Source: Moniliella sp. 'wahieum'
Taxonomy: Eukaryota; Basidiomycota; Moniliellomycetes; Moniliellales; Moniliellaceae
Assembly: GCA_003971905.1 (NCBI GenBank)
Contig: RSEE01000075.1
Span: 186,001 to 250,000 of the forward strand
Reading direction: 5' to 3'
DNA length: 64,000 bases
Each line of letters opens with the position of its first letter. Position 1 is the first letter of the stretch. This document shows, in pieces, positions 35,050-47,923 of this stretch. A program made the translations under genes and the position numbers. Under the pieces are notes generated by a model. It did no database searches, had not been told where the DNA came from, and saw only the letters and a program-made list of their open reading frames with translations.

Positions 35050-35434
35050 AGCGCATTCACCCGCCCCACCCCAAGCGCACCCGGGAGGACTGATTTGACT
35101 GCCCGTCCTTTCCTTCCGTTCTCTCCCCCCCCCCCGCTCCCCTCTTTTCCCCCTCTTGCATCATGAGCTCATGCCCACTCCAGTCGGTACTCCAACGGAC
35201 CGACTGAAGCGATACCCCACCCTCAACAGGCGGGTTCTGAGCGAATTCACCCGCGCCAGCCACATGCGCACCCGGAGGACTGATTTGACTACCCGTCCTT
35301 CCATTCTCTCTCTTTCTCCCCCCCCGACCCCTTCCTCTCTTTCCCCCCTCTGCATCATGAGCTCATGCCCCACTCCAGTTCGGTACTCCAACGGACCGAC
35401 TGAAGCGATACCCCACCCTCCAACAGGCGGGTTC
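35050..35434. repeat. Tandem duplication of about 188 bp downstream of the bZIP gene
   Basis: Unit 1 (35,050-35,237) and unit 2 (35,238-about 35,434) share the marks GAGGACTGATTTGACT, TGCATCATGAGCTCATGCCC and GGACCGACTGAAGCGATACC. They differ by small indels in C/T runs and a few substitutions, so the duplication is fairly recent. It lies in, or just beyond, the 3' UTR. Confidence 0.88.
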
Positions 35435-36929
35435 TGCTTTGTGACTGCGATCACGGTCTTGTTTTGCTTCCCGCTCCCATGCCGCTGCCAGTGGTCCTTT
35501 CCCTGTGCTGGCTTGAGAGTGCAATGGAATAATTAGAATCAAAGTACCACTATGAGCACGGCCGTGTGCTGGGGAGGACGGCAAGCGGCTAAAGGGTTGT
35601 TGATTGGTAGCTACTATGGAGGGAAAGGACGAGGAAAACTACGACGGGGGTGCTATGAGACCAGTACTTGGGTGAGGAAAGGAATAACCAGATTGATTCA
35701 ACCGATCCGGGGGAAGAATTGTTCCTCGCAGAACTACGATCCATACCTAGAAGAGGGCATGGGATAACTCATACCGCAAGTCAACGTGGGGGAAGGAGCT
35801 TCCAACCCTGCGCCCTGACCGGCGGGATAGGGTCATCAGGGTGGGCTGCCCCCTCCCTCCAAAGAGAGAAGAGGGCAAAAGAAGCCTCCGTCCCACGCCG
35901 TTCTTCTTCCACGATCGTAACAGCCAGAGGACCATTGAGGGAACAAAAAATGCCCCGATCCAAAGCTTGACATGATGGGTGGGGATAGGGAACTGACAAG
36001 AAAAGAAGAGAGATAGAAGGAGCCGAGTGCCTACGCACGAGGCAAGAGCAGAGGAGGCAAAGGGGACAGAGATGGATGAGAGTCCATTGTTAGTATGTTG
36101 TCTTGGCATGCGCACTGAGGGCTGAGGTCGGAGGGCAAGAAAGGTGAGGTGGATAAGGAAGAGCGGCGGGATGGAGGAAAGAGAAAGAAAATTCCTGTTG
36201 CGGGAAAAGATAAATAGGCTACCCTGGCCATTCCGCTGGCGGAATGCGAAAAAGTGGAGTTTGCGACTCAGCATCCCAGCGGCGGAGCCTTTCTTAAAAC
36301 ATTTCATCACTGGAACCATCTTCTCTTTGGGGTCAGCTTGACCGCTGAGACGCTGAGGCCTGCTCTGGCGCTCAGGGCTGGCTAAGACGCAGCCGGTCTC
36401 TCGGACTGCCTCGCCTCCACTTTCCAACCAGACGGAATCGAAGCGCGCCCCTGAGGTTCAGGACGTTCAGGACGCGGGCCCCCCTCAGGCGAGGCGACGG
36501 GCTCAAGAAGTAGGCTGTGGCCGGCGGCTATCTTGGCGGGCAAGGGAGAGACGGGGCCTAGACATACATTGCACGGGCAGCCAGTCGTCCGAGTCACTGG
36601 AGTCCAAACACTAGTCACCCAGCGCAAACACAACGGAGCCACGCAAGGAAAGGTGGATGTACTATTTCGAGCGAGCGACGGGAATAGGCCTGGAGGGGAA
36701 GCGACCTGGCGTTTGGTCCACCGATCCCAACGAGAACAACGCCCAAGAGGTATCAAGAGGGTGTGAGGCCGAAGAGGAAGAACGGGAAAGGACAGGGGAG
36801 AGTGCAGCCAGCGGCGCTGGTTGCGGTTGAGTGGGGCAGGCAGCACGAGAGAGAGGCTTGACAAACGGCACCGGGTCGGCCGGGACAAGAAGCATCGTGC
36901 CAAGAACCAGGGGGGCGCAGACCCAGCAT
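35435..36929. other. Intergenic, no gene supported
   Basis: The region between the convergent bZIP (+) and PAC1 (-) genes. A 226-codon minus-strand frame at 35,747-36,427 has no recognisable domain. CTGAGACGCTGAGGCC-type words occur near 36,345. Confidence 0.45.
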
Positions 36930-38451
36930 TCAAGGCACCCACAGCTTGACGACAAACCCGATCCTGTCGCACCCATTCACCGTCTCCTCGTGTCAGACGA
37001 GCCATTGGCCGCCGCTCCGTTCGCCCATCGCGGCACATCGGGTGCCGCCCCCTCCACTTTGGCCCGACCCCAGGCGACCGTAGTAATAAAATGGGAGGGG
37101 CTTCCAGTGTGCGGGTAACTCGGCCTGACGCCAAATCCATACCTTCATCGTCTTATCATCCGACACCGAGATGAGGAACTTGCCATTGGGGGCAAATACC
37201 AACCCCCGGACCAATTGTCATGTCCTTGAGCGTCTTGAGACAAACACCATTCGGGTGTCCCAGATCTTGATCGACTTGTCCGGCTGCCTGGGGCAGCGAA
37301 GAGGCCGGGTTGTCGTTCCTTCGTCTGCAGGTCGGAGTCAGTCACTGGTTACTGCTGGGGCAGAAGGGAGAAGGAAAAGACGTACCACTGGCATACCGCC
37401 AGCTAAATAGGGCTGGATACGCAGTCACGGGGGCAAATACTGCCACTCGACTACGTGCTCGTGTCCGCGGAGCTCATTTTGGTATTCCTGTAGTTGGATC
37501 CCACGTACGGGGTCTGGTCGTTGGAAGCGCTGATGAGCATCTTCCATCTTCCGAGGGACTCAACCAGCGCACCATTCCGAGTGACCAGTTAAGGTGCGCG
37601 TGCAGAATCCACTGGCCACCTCCCACACTCGGATCGTCGATCCCGACTGGCGCTGGCCAAGTAGGTGTCAGGGAGAAACTTGACGCTGGAGATGCTATGG
37701 TCATGACCATAAAGCGTCTTGACTGTCTTCCACTCGTTGTTGGTATCCCAAAGGCGAATGGTAAGGTCAGAGGAGCAGGATGCTGGAAGGTCAAATCAAC
37801 TGTCAGTCCTTCCCGTTCATAGAATAGAGCAGCCAGTAGGAGAGAGAGGCTACTGACCCAAAAAGTTGCCCTTGGAGTCAAAGTCCACATCTTGGACGGG
37901 TTTGGTGTGGCCCTTGAGCGTACGCTCAAACTCGCCCGTCTCCCAGTCCCACACTTTGATCGTCGCATCTTCCGAAGCCGAGACGAGGAGGGAAAATACG
38001 GGGTGAAACGTGACGCGGGTCACGGGGCTGCGGTGCGAGGAGAGCGAATAGCGGGCGGGCATACGGGGCGTCCAGTCGGCCTGAGACGCCGAGCGGCGGG
38101 TACCAGCCGGGGTCGAAGCAATCTCTTGCATCAACGCTGCGTTTTTGGCCTCCAACTCCATAATCTTCTTTTGCAGCCTAATCACGCTCGTCCACTTCTT
38201 CTCCAGTAGACCAGCATACTTGGCTTTAGAGTCCACAACAAAGTCGTCTTGCTCCGTCTCCATGGCCAATGCCTGGAATGAAGCAGTAAGACCGTTGGTC
38301 TGAAAGTAATCCAGAATGGAGTGGTTCCTGTTCAAGAGAGAGTAACGCGGGAAGCAAGTCAATACGCTGACACGATTTGAATTTTGCGAGTGAAGCTGCG
38401 GCAGACGTACAGCTCTTCCTTCTGACGTTGGGATAGTAGTGAGCGTGACAT
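36930..38451 (-). CDS. PAC1: Dynein regulator PAC1/LIS1/NudF
   Basis: The start ATG at 38,451 gives [14 protein letters not shown]. An 83-nt intron (38,328-38,410) joins this to [20 protein letters not shown], the LisH dimerisation motif. A coiled coil follows ([20 protein letters not shown]), then WD40 repeats: [89 protein letters not shown] second intron is 37,783-37,857 (75 nt), and another probably lies near 37,325-37,385. The end reads VVKLWVP with stop TGA at 36,932-36,930, as in PAC1 proteins. LIS1 binds dynein with NDEL1 and acts in nuclear migration along microtubules. Frame slips within WD40 repeats near 37,640, 37,585, 37,480 and 37,130 look like sequence errors because blades continue on both sides. 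Confidence 0.93.
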
Positions 38452-38846
38452 GGTGGGTGGGCACGAAAACGATCGTTGCGAGGCGGGAAGGGGGGCGAGT
38501 CAAGGAGAGAAAACAAGCGCCAGAAAGCAGCCAAAGGAAGTGGGGACGCTGGGCTGGCAACAAACACAGGAGGAGCAAGGGCGGCCAAGGCAAACGCAAG
38601 CAGCACACACACAGTCCACGACAGATCCAATCCAGCGCGCGCGGATGGGGCAAGGGGGAGGGCAAGAGGAGGGACAAGCGCAAGCGCAAGCACAAACGCA
38701 CGCACACGGGTAAGCACAAGCACACGGGCCAAGAGCGGAGGCGGGCTCAGACAGCCTTTGGCCAGCAGCAGCAGATGGTGGGAGAATGCCCAGCCGTCGT
38801 CTCGCACTCACAACGGGGCCCGCGCACCGTTGGCAGGGGCTGGGCC

Positions 38847-38939
38847 CAACCCTAGCAGCCCACAGCGGTGCTGTGGCTAATGGTCACGTGCCTCCCTCCG
38901 ACATGCCACGTAGGTAGTCGTGGCTCCGAGCAACCCTAG
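38847..38939 (+). promoter_or_regulatory. Two CAACCCTAG motifs upstream of PAC1
   Basis: Exact CAACCCTAG at 38,847-38,855 and 38,931-38,939, both followed by C, 396 and 480 bp upstream of the PAC1 ATG. They are identical to the motif near RPS5 and the Rho gene. Confidence 0.4.
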
Positions 38940-41689
38940 CGCGTGCGCAGGGGCATGGTGCGTGATATGTGAGCGGTGATCAAGGTGATCCCTGGGGCCT
39001 GAGCGTACGTTGGAGGATAGCACCAAAATGCTCTCATGCTCCCGACGTGGTTCGCTGCTCTTGTTGCTTCCTCTTGCATGTCCATCGCCACCACCACCAC
39101 CAGTCGCAAGCGCCAATATATGCCAGCACACCGAAACATGTGCCAGCTCCCCTCACGGCGCATGTTTGCGCACTTCGAGCGATGGGGCTCTGTGGCATCT
39201 CTTAAGTTGATGGTTCATCATCAGCTGAGTACACTGCAATCGCATATATAGTTTTCCAAGGCAAGCCATCGAACCCGGGCCTCTCCACTTTTCACATGGC
39301 TGCGTTAAACAGATGTCAGGTATCCATTCAAGCTTGGAAGGCTTGCTCCGAGCACCCAGTCTAATACATGCACCTGTCTTCAGCAAGAAACGACGAGATG
39401 GCGTCTCATGTCTTGGGCTTGACCACACTGAATGTATGTTCGAAAGCCCCACTAGATCTTCATCAATCGTCCTGGCCGGAGATTTTCATCCGTATCTTTC
39501 CCACTCTCTCTGAACTCGTTGGTAGACGATAGTCCCCCCCATGCCACTGCCATACCGAGGTTCGACTTGAGGGCCACACACAACGGCCACAATCAATCCA
39601 TGCAGAGGAGGAGTGGCCAATTCTGTTGCTGGGACAAATGCCAGGCCTCACAGGACCCAGTTCTCCCGTCAATGCAATACACAGAACTCAAAACAGTACC
39701 GCTAGTAATGTGCAAAGCCATCAGCTTGCTTCAGCACGACAAAAACAAAAAGTTCGTCGTATTTATTAACCATCACCTCCGTACATCTCCGTGTGGTTGG
39801 GCCCGAAGACCCAGAGGATTCACATTCAGTACACAATAATGAGCTTCCCTCAGTCTGATGCGGTGGTACTCCTGGGGCATATTAGCTTGCACCCGAAGTG
39901 TACTTCCCCGTCCCACATGGTCACAGGTGCACACCTTGGTTGCGTCCGTGTGGTTTTGGTATACGCTCTCACTATTAGTAATGGTATACGACGACCCCTG
40001 GTACAGGCCGGCGTGACTGGAAAGGGAATGGCAAGAAAGGGAAAGATGTCACCAGGTGCGTGGACGACGTGTAGAGCCGCCCTTCCATGCCAGCACCTGA
40101 GGTGTATGCAGAAAGAGGTGTACCGTCGGGCTTGTTGGGCGCCCACAAGTTATACTATATGCAAGTTATGGGGGCATTTGCTTGTGAGCACCTCTCAGTA
40201 ACCCGCTCCGAATTGGACACCTTTTCCCAGCCACAATCATCACTCCTCCCTCTCCTGAGGATACCGGCAAAGGTCCTGTAGAGGAAGCCAAACCACATCC
40301 ACCCTCTTTGCCCTCGGCTGAACATAGTCTCTTGTCTGACTGTGATGAGTTTGTGAGCATTACAACCCCCTCGCACATGAAAAGAAAACGTAAAGTATAG
40401 CACATGGGGGAGATCACAATTTGGGCAAGGTTCCCAGATGGAAAAGCAGAGCCCAGAGGCCTTCCATTTATCGATAACCCGGCGCTCTCCATCTTATGGC
40501 ATGTCACGCACGGAATGTGCTCTAAGAGACTGTACCCCGCCTTGGGCACACCTGAACCTCGGGGTGACACACCAGTAAGCCACACTTTCCTGTCACTGAC
40601 GATGCAACAGCGTCCTACGCCCCATTAGTATGATGGAATGTTAGCGGCTATACTGTTGCATGCTTCTGGACAGAGGATAGACTGGACGATGGAACGGTGA
40701 AACAGCAGACGAGCGGGGAAAGGGGTCTATGGAACGGTGAACATGGGGGGAAATATACCACAGTGAACCGTCGCCATCCTCACGAGGAGGGCTGGGGCAA
40801 AGCCCCAACAGACCAAGTCCAGTAGACCCGGTGGTACCCTCTTACCCAATGATATATGAGCCTCTGACGGTCATCAGATGCGCGCCGTCTCATTTGTGAG
40901 GGTACGCGCCGAAAGAATCCCTATGTATATAATAGGCAAAACCCGCACGTACGGAAAGAACCAACTGATGAGAAGCAAAAACTCACGAAGATCCCATAGT
41001 AGCTACTGTCAAAGTACGCACAAATTGCACGTTCTTTTCTCCTTTCACCAGTATTCGCGCGTCTTGCCCTATGTCCTTTTCATAATATTTTTTGCGTCTG
41101 TCAGTGTTTGTTGACTTTGTGGTCGATATGCTACGGTGTAGCGCTCTTGTATCTTTGTTTGGGGGGGATTCATCAGGCAACACTGTCAATTAATGTACTT
41201 AAAACCCTTCACATTCACGTGTGTCGCAGGCGAAGTTCCACCAGAGAAGACTGTGAACTCTAAATCATGAGACGGCTCCTACACCAGAGCTTGATTAATG
41301 ACATTTGAGTCATTTTTGTTTGTCCTGGTCATTTCCCCTGGGATGTGCATTAACGCTTTTAACTGAGTACAACACAACTCTAGTAGACTATACTTTTTAT
41401 GCTTCGCCAGGCTCTATGTTCTGGTCTTTTATTTCTTCTCCACACGAGCGACTTCTCGACTGTGGAGCTTTTCTCGTCGTCCTCTTGCCTTGTTTGTCCT
41501 CGACTGTGACATGCGACAGCGCATCAGCGCCTCCCAGAGAGGCTCTATGGGAATATCTCAAAAATGTATGCATCAATACCCCTGGTGATCAGGTGGCCTG
41601 ACGTTTTACTTTTTCAAGTGTCTCTGTACTTGGCCACTGCACCACAAGCTGTCAATATAATGCGCGGGCAGCAGAAGACGATGAGATAT

Positions 41690-41780
41690 CGATTATGTCG
41701 ATGATATGTCGATGATGTAGATTATTATGTCGATTACGAGTATATTATGTCGATGATACAGATGATGTGTGTTGATGATT
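41690..41780 (+). repeat. Imperfect repeats of ATGTCGATGAT
   Basis: Several variants of TATGTCGATGA spaced by AT-rich text. A local low-complexity patch with no coding sense. Confidence 0.6.
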
Positions 41781-42733
41781 GAGGTCATGCTCACCGTGAG
41801 TTGCATGTGAGCTGCATGGACAATCTCTAGAGAGACTTTCCAAAAGCTTCAAGACGGGATTAAAGCCACAGAGAGAGGGGTCTCAATTCAGATCATTCAG
41901 ACAGGATACTGCGGTCCCGAGGGCGGCTGAGTGCTCAGGCTGAGCATTATGCAGTAGGCTGAGTGCTGTGAGTCTCATCCTTAGGAGTCCTTATTAGCCC
42001 TCGGGCCTCAGACTGGTTCGCTGAGCGCGAGGCGCACCGAGTTTTTCCAGTTGTAGTAAGCCTTTTGAAGGCGGAGAGATGTGGAGCGAGTGGACTGTGC
42101 GGGGTGTTGCACGGAACGGGGTGGGCCTCCAACGGCACGAGGGGTATGTACTTTAGGGGCTGACAATGCCAGGCTGACGACAGTGGCGCTGGGCCTCTGT
42201 GCTGAGGCGCTGAGGGCCTACTGTGCTGATGCGCGGCACTGCGGCACTGAGGCATGCCTGCGACGGATGGCTTAGGCCGCGCACAAAGAGCGGAACACAG
42301 AATGTGTTTTGGCCGTCCTCTTGTTTGAGTTGTCAGCATCAGCATCCGACGCGCAATAGCCTCCGCAGCCCATCCTGCTTCCCGTCCCGCGCTCAGCGTG
42401 GGCATTGCCGTGCGTGCGGTGCACTCCGACGCGCAGAGATGCAGTGGGTACTGAGCACGGAGCATTGCGCGACTCTCTTCCTCTCTCGCTGACTCCGCCT
42501 CGGTATCTTCTTCATCTGTTTCTGTTAATTACCTTTTTGGCCCACATCTAGCCCCTCCCCCGTCTCCGTCTCTCCTCCTTCGCTCCTCCCTCCTACACTC
42601 TCCGCCTCCTCCCACCCACAGGAGTCGGCACTAAAGAGGACGGGCAACCACATACCTGCTTCTCTGACCTCCCCCACATCATGCACGACCCTCACCAACC
42701 CCAGTTCTATTATCCAGCGCTCTTCCCCGTCCG

Positions 42734-44054
42734 ATGGACAGGATGGCCGCTTCTTCGATGCCCAAGCATCGCTTTCCAACCCCAAGTCTCCGAACAGGGA
42801 GAGCGGGTTCGCCGCTGGATACCGACACATACGCCGACGCTGACGATGGCACTTTGATTGGTTCGGCCAAGACGAGTCAGGTGGGCAAGGGACCCCGTCC
42901 CTCGGGCGTGAGCACCGCCTCCACAGCTCGAAAGCCTGTGCCGGACTACTCGTTGGGGCACCAACTCTCTCCCCAATCTGAAGAAGAGGGATGTTCAGAA
43001 CAAGAATCCTCTCAGCGAGGCACCCAGCCTGGACCTCACGATGTGGAGAAGGGGACAACCCCGCTTGAGTTCCAACAGGACCAGCCTCGCCGTGGAGTGC
43101 CTCGGCGCCCGATCGAATATGGCCTAAGCCAGCGCCACCTTGCTGGGGTGCCCCTTTCCCCGACAGTGGCTGCGTTGCTCCCACCAAGCCTTTTGGTGGG
43201 ACATGTGGCGCATCCCGGGGCCTTTGAGCTTTAGCACGCGCCAGGGATGGTATCTGTTGGTCTTTCACGTCTTCGCCGCCATCATCATTTCCGCCGCGGC
43301 CAACTTTGGCATCGCTTGCGCCATGTACCGTAAGAACTCGGACAATAACGTGACCATGTGGGAGCTCAAGCACAACACTGTTGCCGGCGACACGGCGGTC
43401 ACCATCCTGATCCAGGGTACGGTGACCTTTGCCATTACGTCGACCATGGTGCAACACGATCTCACCACTGGTCTCATTGCTCCGTTGCGCCGTCCTTGGC
43501 CGTATTTGTTGCATCTTCCCTCGACACCCCAGCGACATGGCACAAGTGTGCTGGGAACACGTTTGCCCTCTCAAGTACCCGAAGGAGCCGAATTGCCCAT
43601 GGGCCCCCTAGTCACGCCCGAATCGTCTTCGATCAAGACTTTTTCCTATGGTTTGTCCGCTTCTGTTTGTGGAACGGAGCGTAACGACCTTCTTGCGCCT
43701 TCTATTGGGTGGGGCCAACGGTGTGAGCGGCTGATCTGGACGCTGCTGCAAGGCCTTGGACTTTCGGCTTTGGTTTTCTGGGCCCCGTTTTGGGGCATCT
43801 CCCTGTGCATTATTGCGCCGATTTGGACCATCACCAGATGGCCCATACTTGGATTGCACCGGCCATCAAGTGCACCTATGGTGGCATCCTGGCCCTCGTC
43901 ATCAAACCCTTTCTTTTGCCTCGTTGCCATGGGCGCCGAGTCGAACGTTAAGCGGGCATACCCGAGTGCAGCTCTGGAAGGAAGATGGGCTGAACCCGAT
44001 CAATGCGTGACCATCCGCAAGGAGTCCGAGGCCAGTGCTGATGCTGAAGAGTAG
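42734..44054 (+). CDS. Multi-pass membrane protein, possibly DUF2456-like
   Basis: The ATG at 42,734 gives a polar N-terminus (MDRMAASSMPKHRFPTPSLR, then DTDTYADADDGTLIG). From about 43,180 the frame reads a membrane domain: WWDMWRIPGPLSFSTRQGWY, then hydrophobic LLVFHVFAAIIISAAANFGI, NTVAGDTAVTILIQGTVTFA, and further hydrophobic segments around 43,740-43,930 (LSALVFWAPFWGISLCIIAP). The AGDTAVTILIQG block followed by an acidic residue and a glycine-proline turn recalls the fungal DUF2456 family, but this is from memory of the family and unsure. The C-terminus is polar and ends ASADAEE at 44,054. The N-terminal and membrane frames differ near 43,140-43,180, so an indel or a short intron is needed. 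At least four membrane segments can be seen; the function is unknown. Confidence 0.6.
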
Positions 44055-44323
44055 GCATCTTGATATCCCCCCCTTCCCCTTCTTTCCCTCTCTCTTTGAG
44101 ATCATCACATCACCTTGACCTCTTCCTCCACATGTCCTATACACGTGCTAAAGAGTAGGTCTTGATATCCCCCCTTTCCCCTCCTCTTCTTCCTTCTGAG
44201 ATCACCACCATCGCCTTTTGGCCTCTTCCTCCACATGTCCTATACACATATTCACACATGATGCCCTTGATCGACTACCCATACCCTTGAGTCCTAGTTT
44301 GCAGGGGGTTATTATGCCATCAT

Positions 44324-45636
44324 CTAGCGACCCCCGACTCTTGTCCACCACGCGAGGGTTTCTGCAGTACATACAATACAGTGCTTTAGGCCATGCGCAA
44401 CACAAGAATGAAGATGGCAACTTGGGTTGCCAGTGTTCCCAACGCAACCACGCCACCACATTGCCGCGGTCTTGAAGTGGGACACCCCGTGCAGCGCAGG
44501 CTGGACCGAATCCCAGGCCAATGCCCGAGCCCGAATTCTGGCCCGGTCCCAACGCAATTGGCGTTGGTAGCGGCGGAATTGCTGCCGCTCCAGCTCGGCC
44601 TGAGAGGGTGGTGCACCAACCTCGGTTGACGGCCCTGCCTCCATCGACGGGGGGAAGAAGGAGAAGGCGGAGGCTGAGCCGTGTTCCGCGAACGGACGGA
44701 GCTGCTCCGATGTCCGGAGTACCAAGGTGCTGTTCACCAATTGGACCGGCAAGTGCAAAACATCTTGAAGGCTGAACCTGCGTCGGGGGTCGGGTGGATG
44801 CAGGAGGGGTCCGAGAGTTGATTGGCTTCGCTTGCGCGGCGGGGCACGATAGGTCTTGCTCTCTCTTCCTGTCCTGGTAAAAGCTCAGTTGGACCGCCAT
44901 CTCGCCCCTCATTATTGGTCCCTTTTCTTCTTCCTGTTCCTGTTCCTGTTCCTCGGCCAGCTGCTCGCGCTCGCTGTGATTCCAGGACCGAGGCAAGGCA
45001 TGGTCCAGCACCGCATGCAACTGGTCAGCCATTGGCTCCCACCACGGCGTCGGCGCATCGGAACGCGCCATGCGATACACATTTTCCCGGCCCAGATTCG
45101 ACCGATACCATGCTGCGATCGCCAGAAAGACAGCGAGCGCAACGGATGCCACGCCAATATAGTAGAACGAGTGTTGGAACAGTTTGAGCACCAGCAACGC
45201 GTACGAAAGTTCCGCCAGGGCCGAACGCTTGTACGCGCCATCAAACGTACGCTGGTACGCCATCAGTCCAGCAACACTGCTGCCGAGCGGTCGGACGCAG
45301 CAGCAGTCTCTTGCTTCGACGGAAGCGCCAGTGATTCTCGTCCATGCGGGGCAGCGCTCGAGCTGGGATCGCCGCGCCGCTGGTGTACCGCAGGCGGGTG
45401 CCGAGCGCCCCAGTCGGATGGAGGAAGCGGAGGCCCGCCTAGCAAGTGTGGAACGGGAACCCACTGGGGCGGACCAGCAGCCTCGGCATGGATGTCAGCG
45501 GTGGAGCGACGAGAAGGCGGGATGGGGCGTGACGCGGTGGGATCAGTCTCGGGCGGATCAGGCACACTTGGGACACAAGGTGCCTTGGAGGCGGTCGCTT
45601 TGGCGGAGGGCAAGGTGCGGACATGGCCCTGACCAC
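44324..45636 (-). CDS. DUF202 membrane protein
   Basis: The core at about 45,269-45,072 reads YQRTFDGAYKRSALAELSY, then LLVLKLFQHSFYYIGVASVA and FLAIAAWYRSNLGRENVY. This is the pattern of the DUF202 (YidH-like) family: an RTF motif followed by two or three membrane helices. Upstream on the minus strand is a Pro/Ser-rich stretch to a plausible start near 45,636 (MVRAMSAPCPPPKRPPPRHL), though the start is uncertain and needs frame changes. Downstream a Glu/Gln-rich acidic stretch leads to LPVQLVNSTLVLRTSEQLRP and a basic segment (LERQQFRRYQRQLRWDRARI) in another frame, ending at 44,324. The family's role is poorly defined; some members sit in vacuolar or plasma membranes. The gene is convergent with the membrane protein at 42,734-44,054, only about 270 bp apart. 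Confidence 0.65.
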
Positions 45637-47923
45637 GGGTCGAATGGTGGTGGGTGCGCTTCAGACAGAAATGGAACGGGGAGAAGGCACGTGAGGTCGT
45701 CGGCCACGTCGGTGCGCAACGTTGCCGTCTGAGCCGCAGCACCGCCAACTTGTGTTGGCCTCGATGAACTCGATGAACGCCGTACGCAGGGCCGGCACGC
45801 TGCCCAAGAAGCCATGGCGTGCTGCCAAGTGAGGAGCACCTACTACGTACACCTCTGCAGCAAGGACACCTGCCGACATTTGAAACGGAATATTCGCTAG
45901 CAGGTAATCAACGTATCAACGTAATCAACGTAATCAACTTTCCATGACGTGTATGACGTCACGCCCGCGTCAAGATGGCCGTGATCGACGCGATCGACTA
46001 CCGATGGCTGAAAATAGTGAGAACTTGATCTGATCAATCTAATCTCAGGTCCACGAGCCCACCCCCCACCATCGACTTGCCACCAGTGTATCGACGAGCC
46101 TTTGTCTTATGTCTGAAGAGACGAATGTAGCATGTGGGTCTGAGGTTCTCAGAAGGGTGGGGGACTGATGCCGAGGTTACCACAAAGCAGAGGGAGCGTC
46201 CAGGCGGATGTACGAGAGGGCGAAGCCCCGTCAGATCTCATCGAGATCATCAGAGAAGACCATAGACATAGTACTAGTGACATCAGTCACTAGTCACTAG
46301 TCATGGTGCAGGCGTCGCGTGAATGAGGCATTGCGTCTACGCCTTGTCCAGGAGGGGGGCTTTTGACCTTCTTGTCGACCGTCGTTCAGCTCCCAGATGG
46401 AGAGGTGAAGGAGAGGACAAAAGAAAGCAAGAACTGCCTCATCACCGTATCCGTTTTTTCAGGATGCCACATAGAATCTTTCCGCGGTGTGCGCAGCGTC
46501 TGCCCAGGTCGATAGCACCCACATCACCATCACGGGACGCGATTGCGCGGCTCTCATGCGCCATTGCACCCATTCGTACAAAAACAAGGCGTGGGCGTGG
46601 GGCAGTGCCTTGTGTGGATTGACTTATTTTGCATCAATTATGAGAACGGTGCATCGTCGCCAGCGTCTTCCTGAGGTTCGGCTCCTCACACCTGCTGGCC
46701 CAGGGCGACCGTGGGACCGTTGCGGCGCAATTGCTCCCAAGGCACGTGACGCGCGTGACGTGAGGCATCTACTCAGTGGAATGGTGCCAACCACAGCCAC
46801 GGAAAGGAAAGGAGCACATGACCACACCTGCGAAACTATGCACTGGTGGGGCGCTGCCCCCATTCCGCAACACGCATCGCCAATTTCTCCTTGCCGACGT
46901 CGTGATCGTGCTGGTCCCTAACAGAAGCGTCATCTTGCCTTATGGATCAAAGAGACTGACCACAATTTTCTCAACGATGTTGTGAAGCCTTCCTATCGCC
47001 ACCATCACCTGATGGTACCCCCGTTGAGCGGCCCTCCCCGCCGACCTTTCAATCGCGCCGCTAATCCAAGCCCCCGCATCCACTTGCCAGGGACCGACCC
47101 AGTTCCTCGGAATGTCCCCGTCGGGAGGGAAGAAGGGGGGTGGGGGGGGGCTAAGTTGGAGCATGCATAACATTCTCCCGCTCACGACTGGTGCAGATTG
47201 TGTCTCAGACTCACTGACGTTGACTTTGGGCAATTCAGTTTTGCCGTTGCCCGAGCAAACGATTGGTAGGGCCATGCGCCGCTGTTCCTCATCATCGTTG
47301 CCCTGCATTGGTAGCCACGCTAGACCGGAACAGGACCGAGGGGGCGAGGTGGGCTACGTTTGTCACTATTGAGGCCTGAGGGGAGGTATGCGAGCCGGGT
47401 GAAGTGGGCCTGCACAGGGTGCGGGCGAATGCTCATCCTCCCTGGTCCGTATCTCGATCCCCACCGTTTCTTCCCCTTCATCACCCCCATCTGTCGCCGG
47501 GTGAACCAAGGCAAATGTACATCGAATCAAGTTTCACACGCCAGAACCGAAAGAACAGTTGTGGCCAGTGTTGGTCGCGTGGTATTGGCTAAAGAAAAGA
47601 GGGAGAAGTGCGGACATGATGACAGAGCGGAGAGGAAGTCGAGCGGGGGGAGGGGTTCGAAGCAGATGCGATCAACGAGAAAAAAGAAATGGGGAAAAGG
47701 CAGGCAAAAAAAGGAGAGGGGGGAAACAAGTTCGCTGGCCAGGCGACTTGTCCGAGGCGGAGTGGGGGGCCTAGTTCCGATGGTGGGCGTGTCTGGGGTC
47801 GTAGGTTGAGTGCGCAAGGCACGTGAGGGTGAACGGCACCGAGATGGGGGCCTGGGGAGGGGGAGGGGGAATGCAGTGGATCAATGAGAGAGGGATAGCA
47901 TATGGCTAGATCACCCTTCGACC
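45637..47923. other. Intergenic, no gene supported
   Basis: Short open frames only. A G-rich run occurs near 47,138-47,150. The 5' region of the DUF202 gene and the 3' region of the Rho gene lie at the two ends. Confidence 0.45.

Larger units (their letters stand above)
38452..42733. other. 4.3-kb region without supportable genes
   Basis: It begins with the PAC1 upstream region, including two CAACCCTAG motifs. The rest shows only short open frames, locally AT-rich stretches (40,880-41,700), a TCGATGAT-type repeat at 41,690-41,780 and CTGAGC-rich words near 41,930-42,230. Promoter sequence for the membrane-protein gene at 42,734 should lie at its right end. Confidence 0.45.

Noticed and set aside
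35747-36427. 226-codon minus-strand frame
   Set aside because: Long but without domain; hydrophobic patches are not arranged like membrane helices, and its frame overlaps the PAC1 3' region.
39245-39300. tRNA-like text GCCATCGAACCCGGGCCTCT on the plus strand
   Set aside because: Looks like the T-arm of a tRNA on the minus strand, but the T-stem and acceptor stem do not pair with the required spacing.
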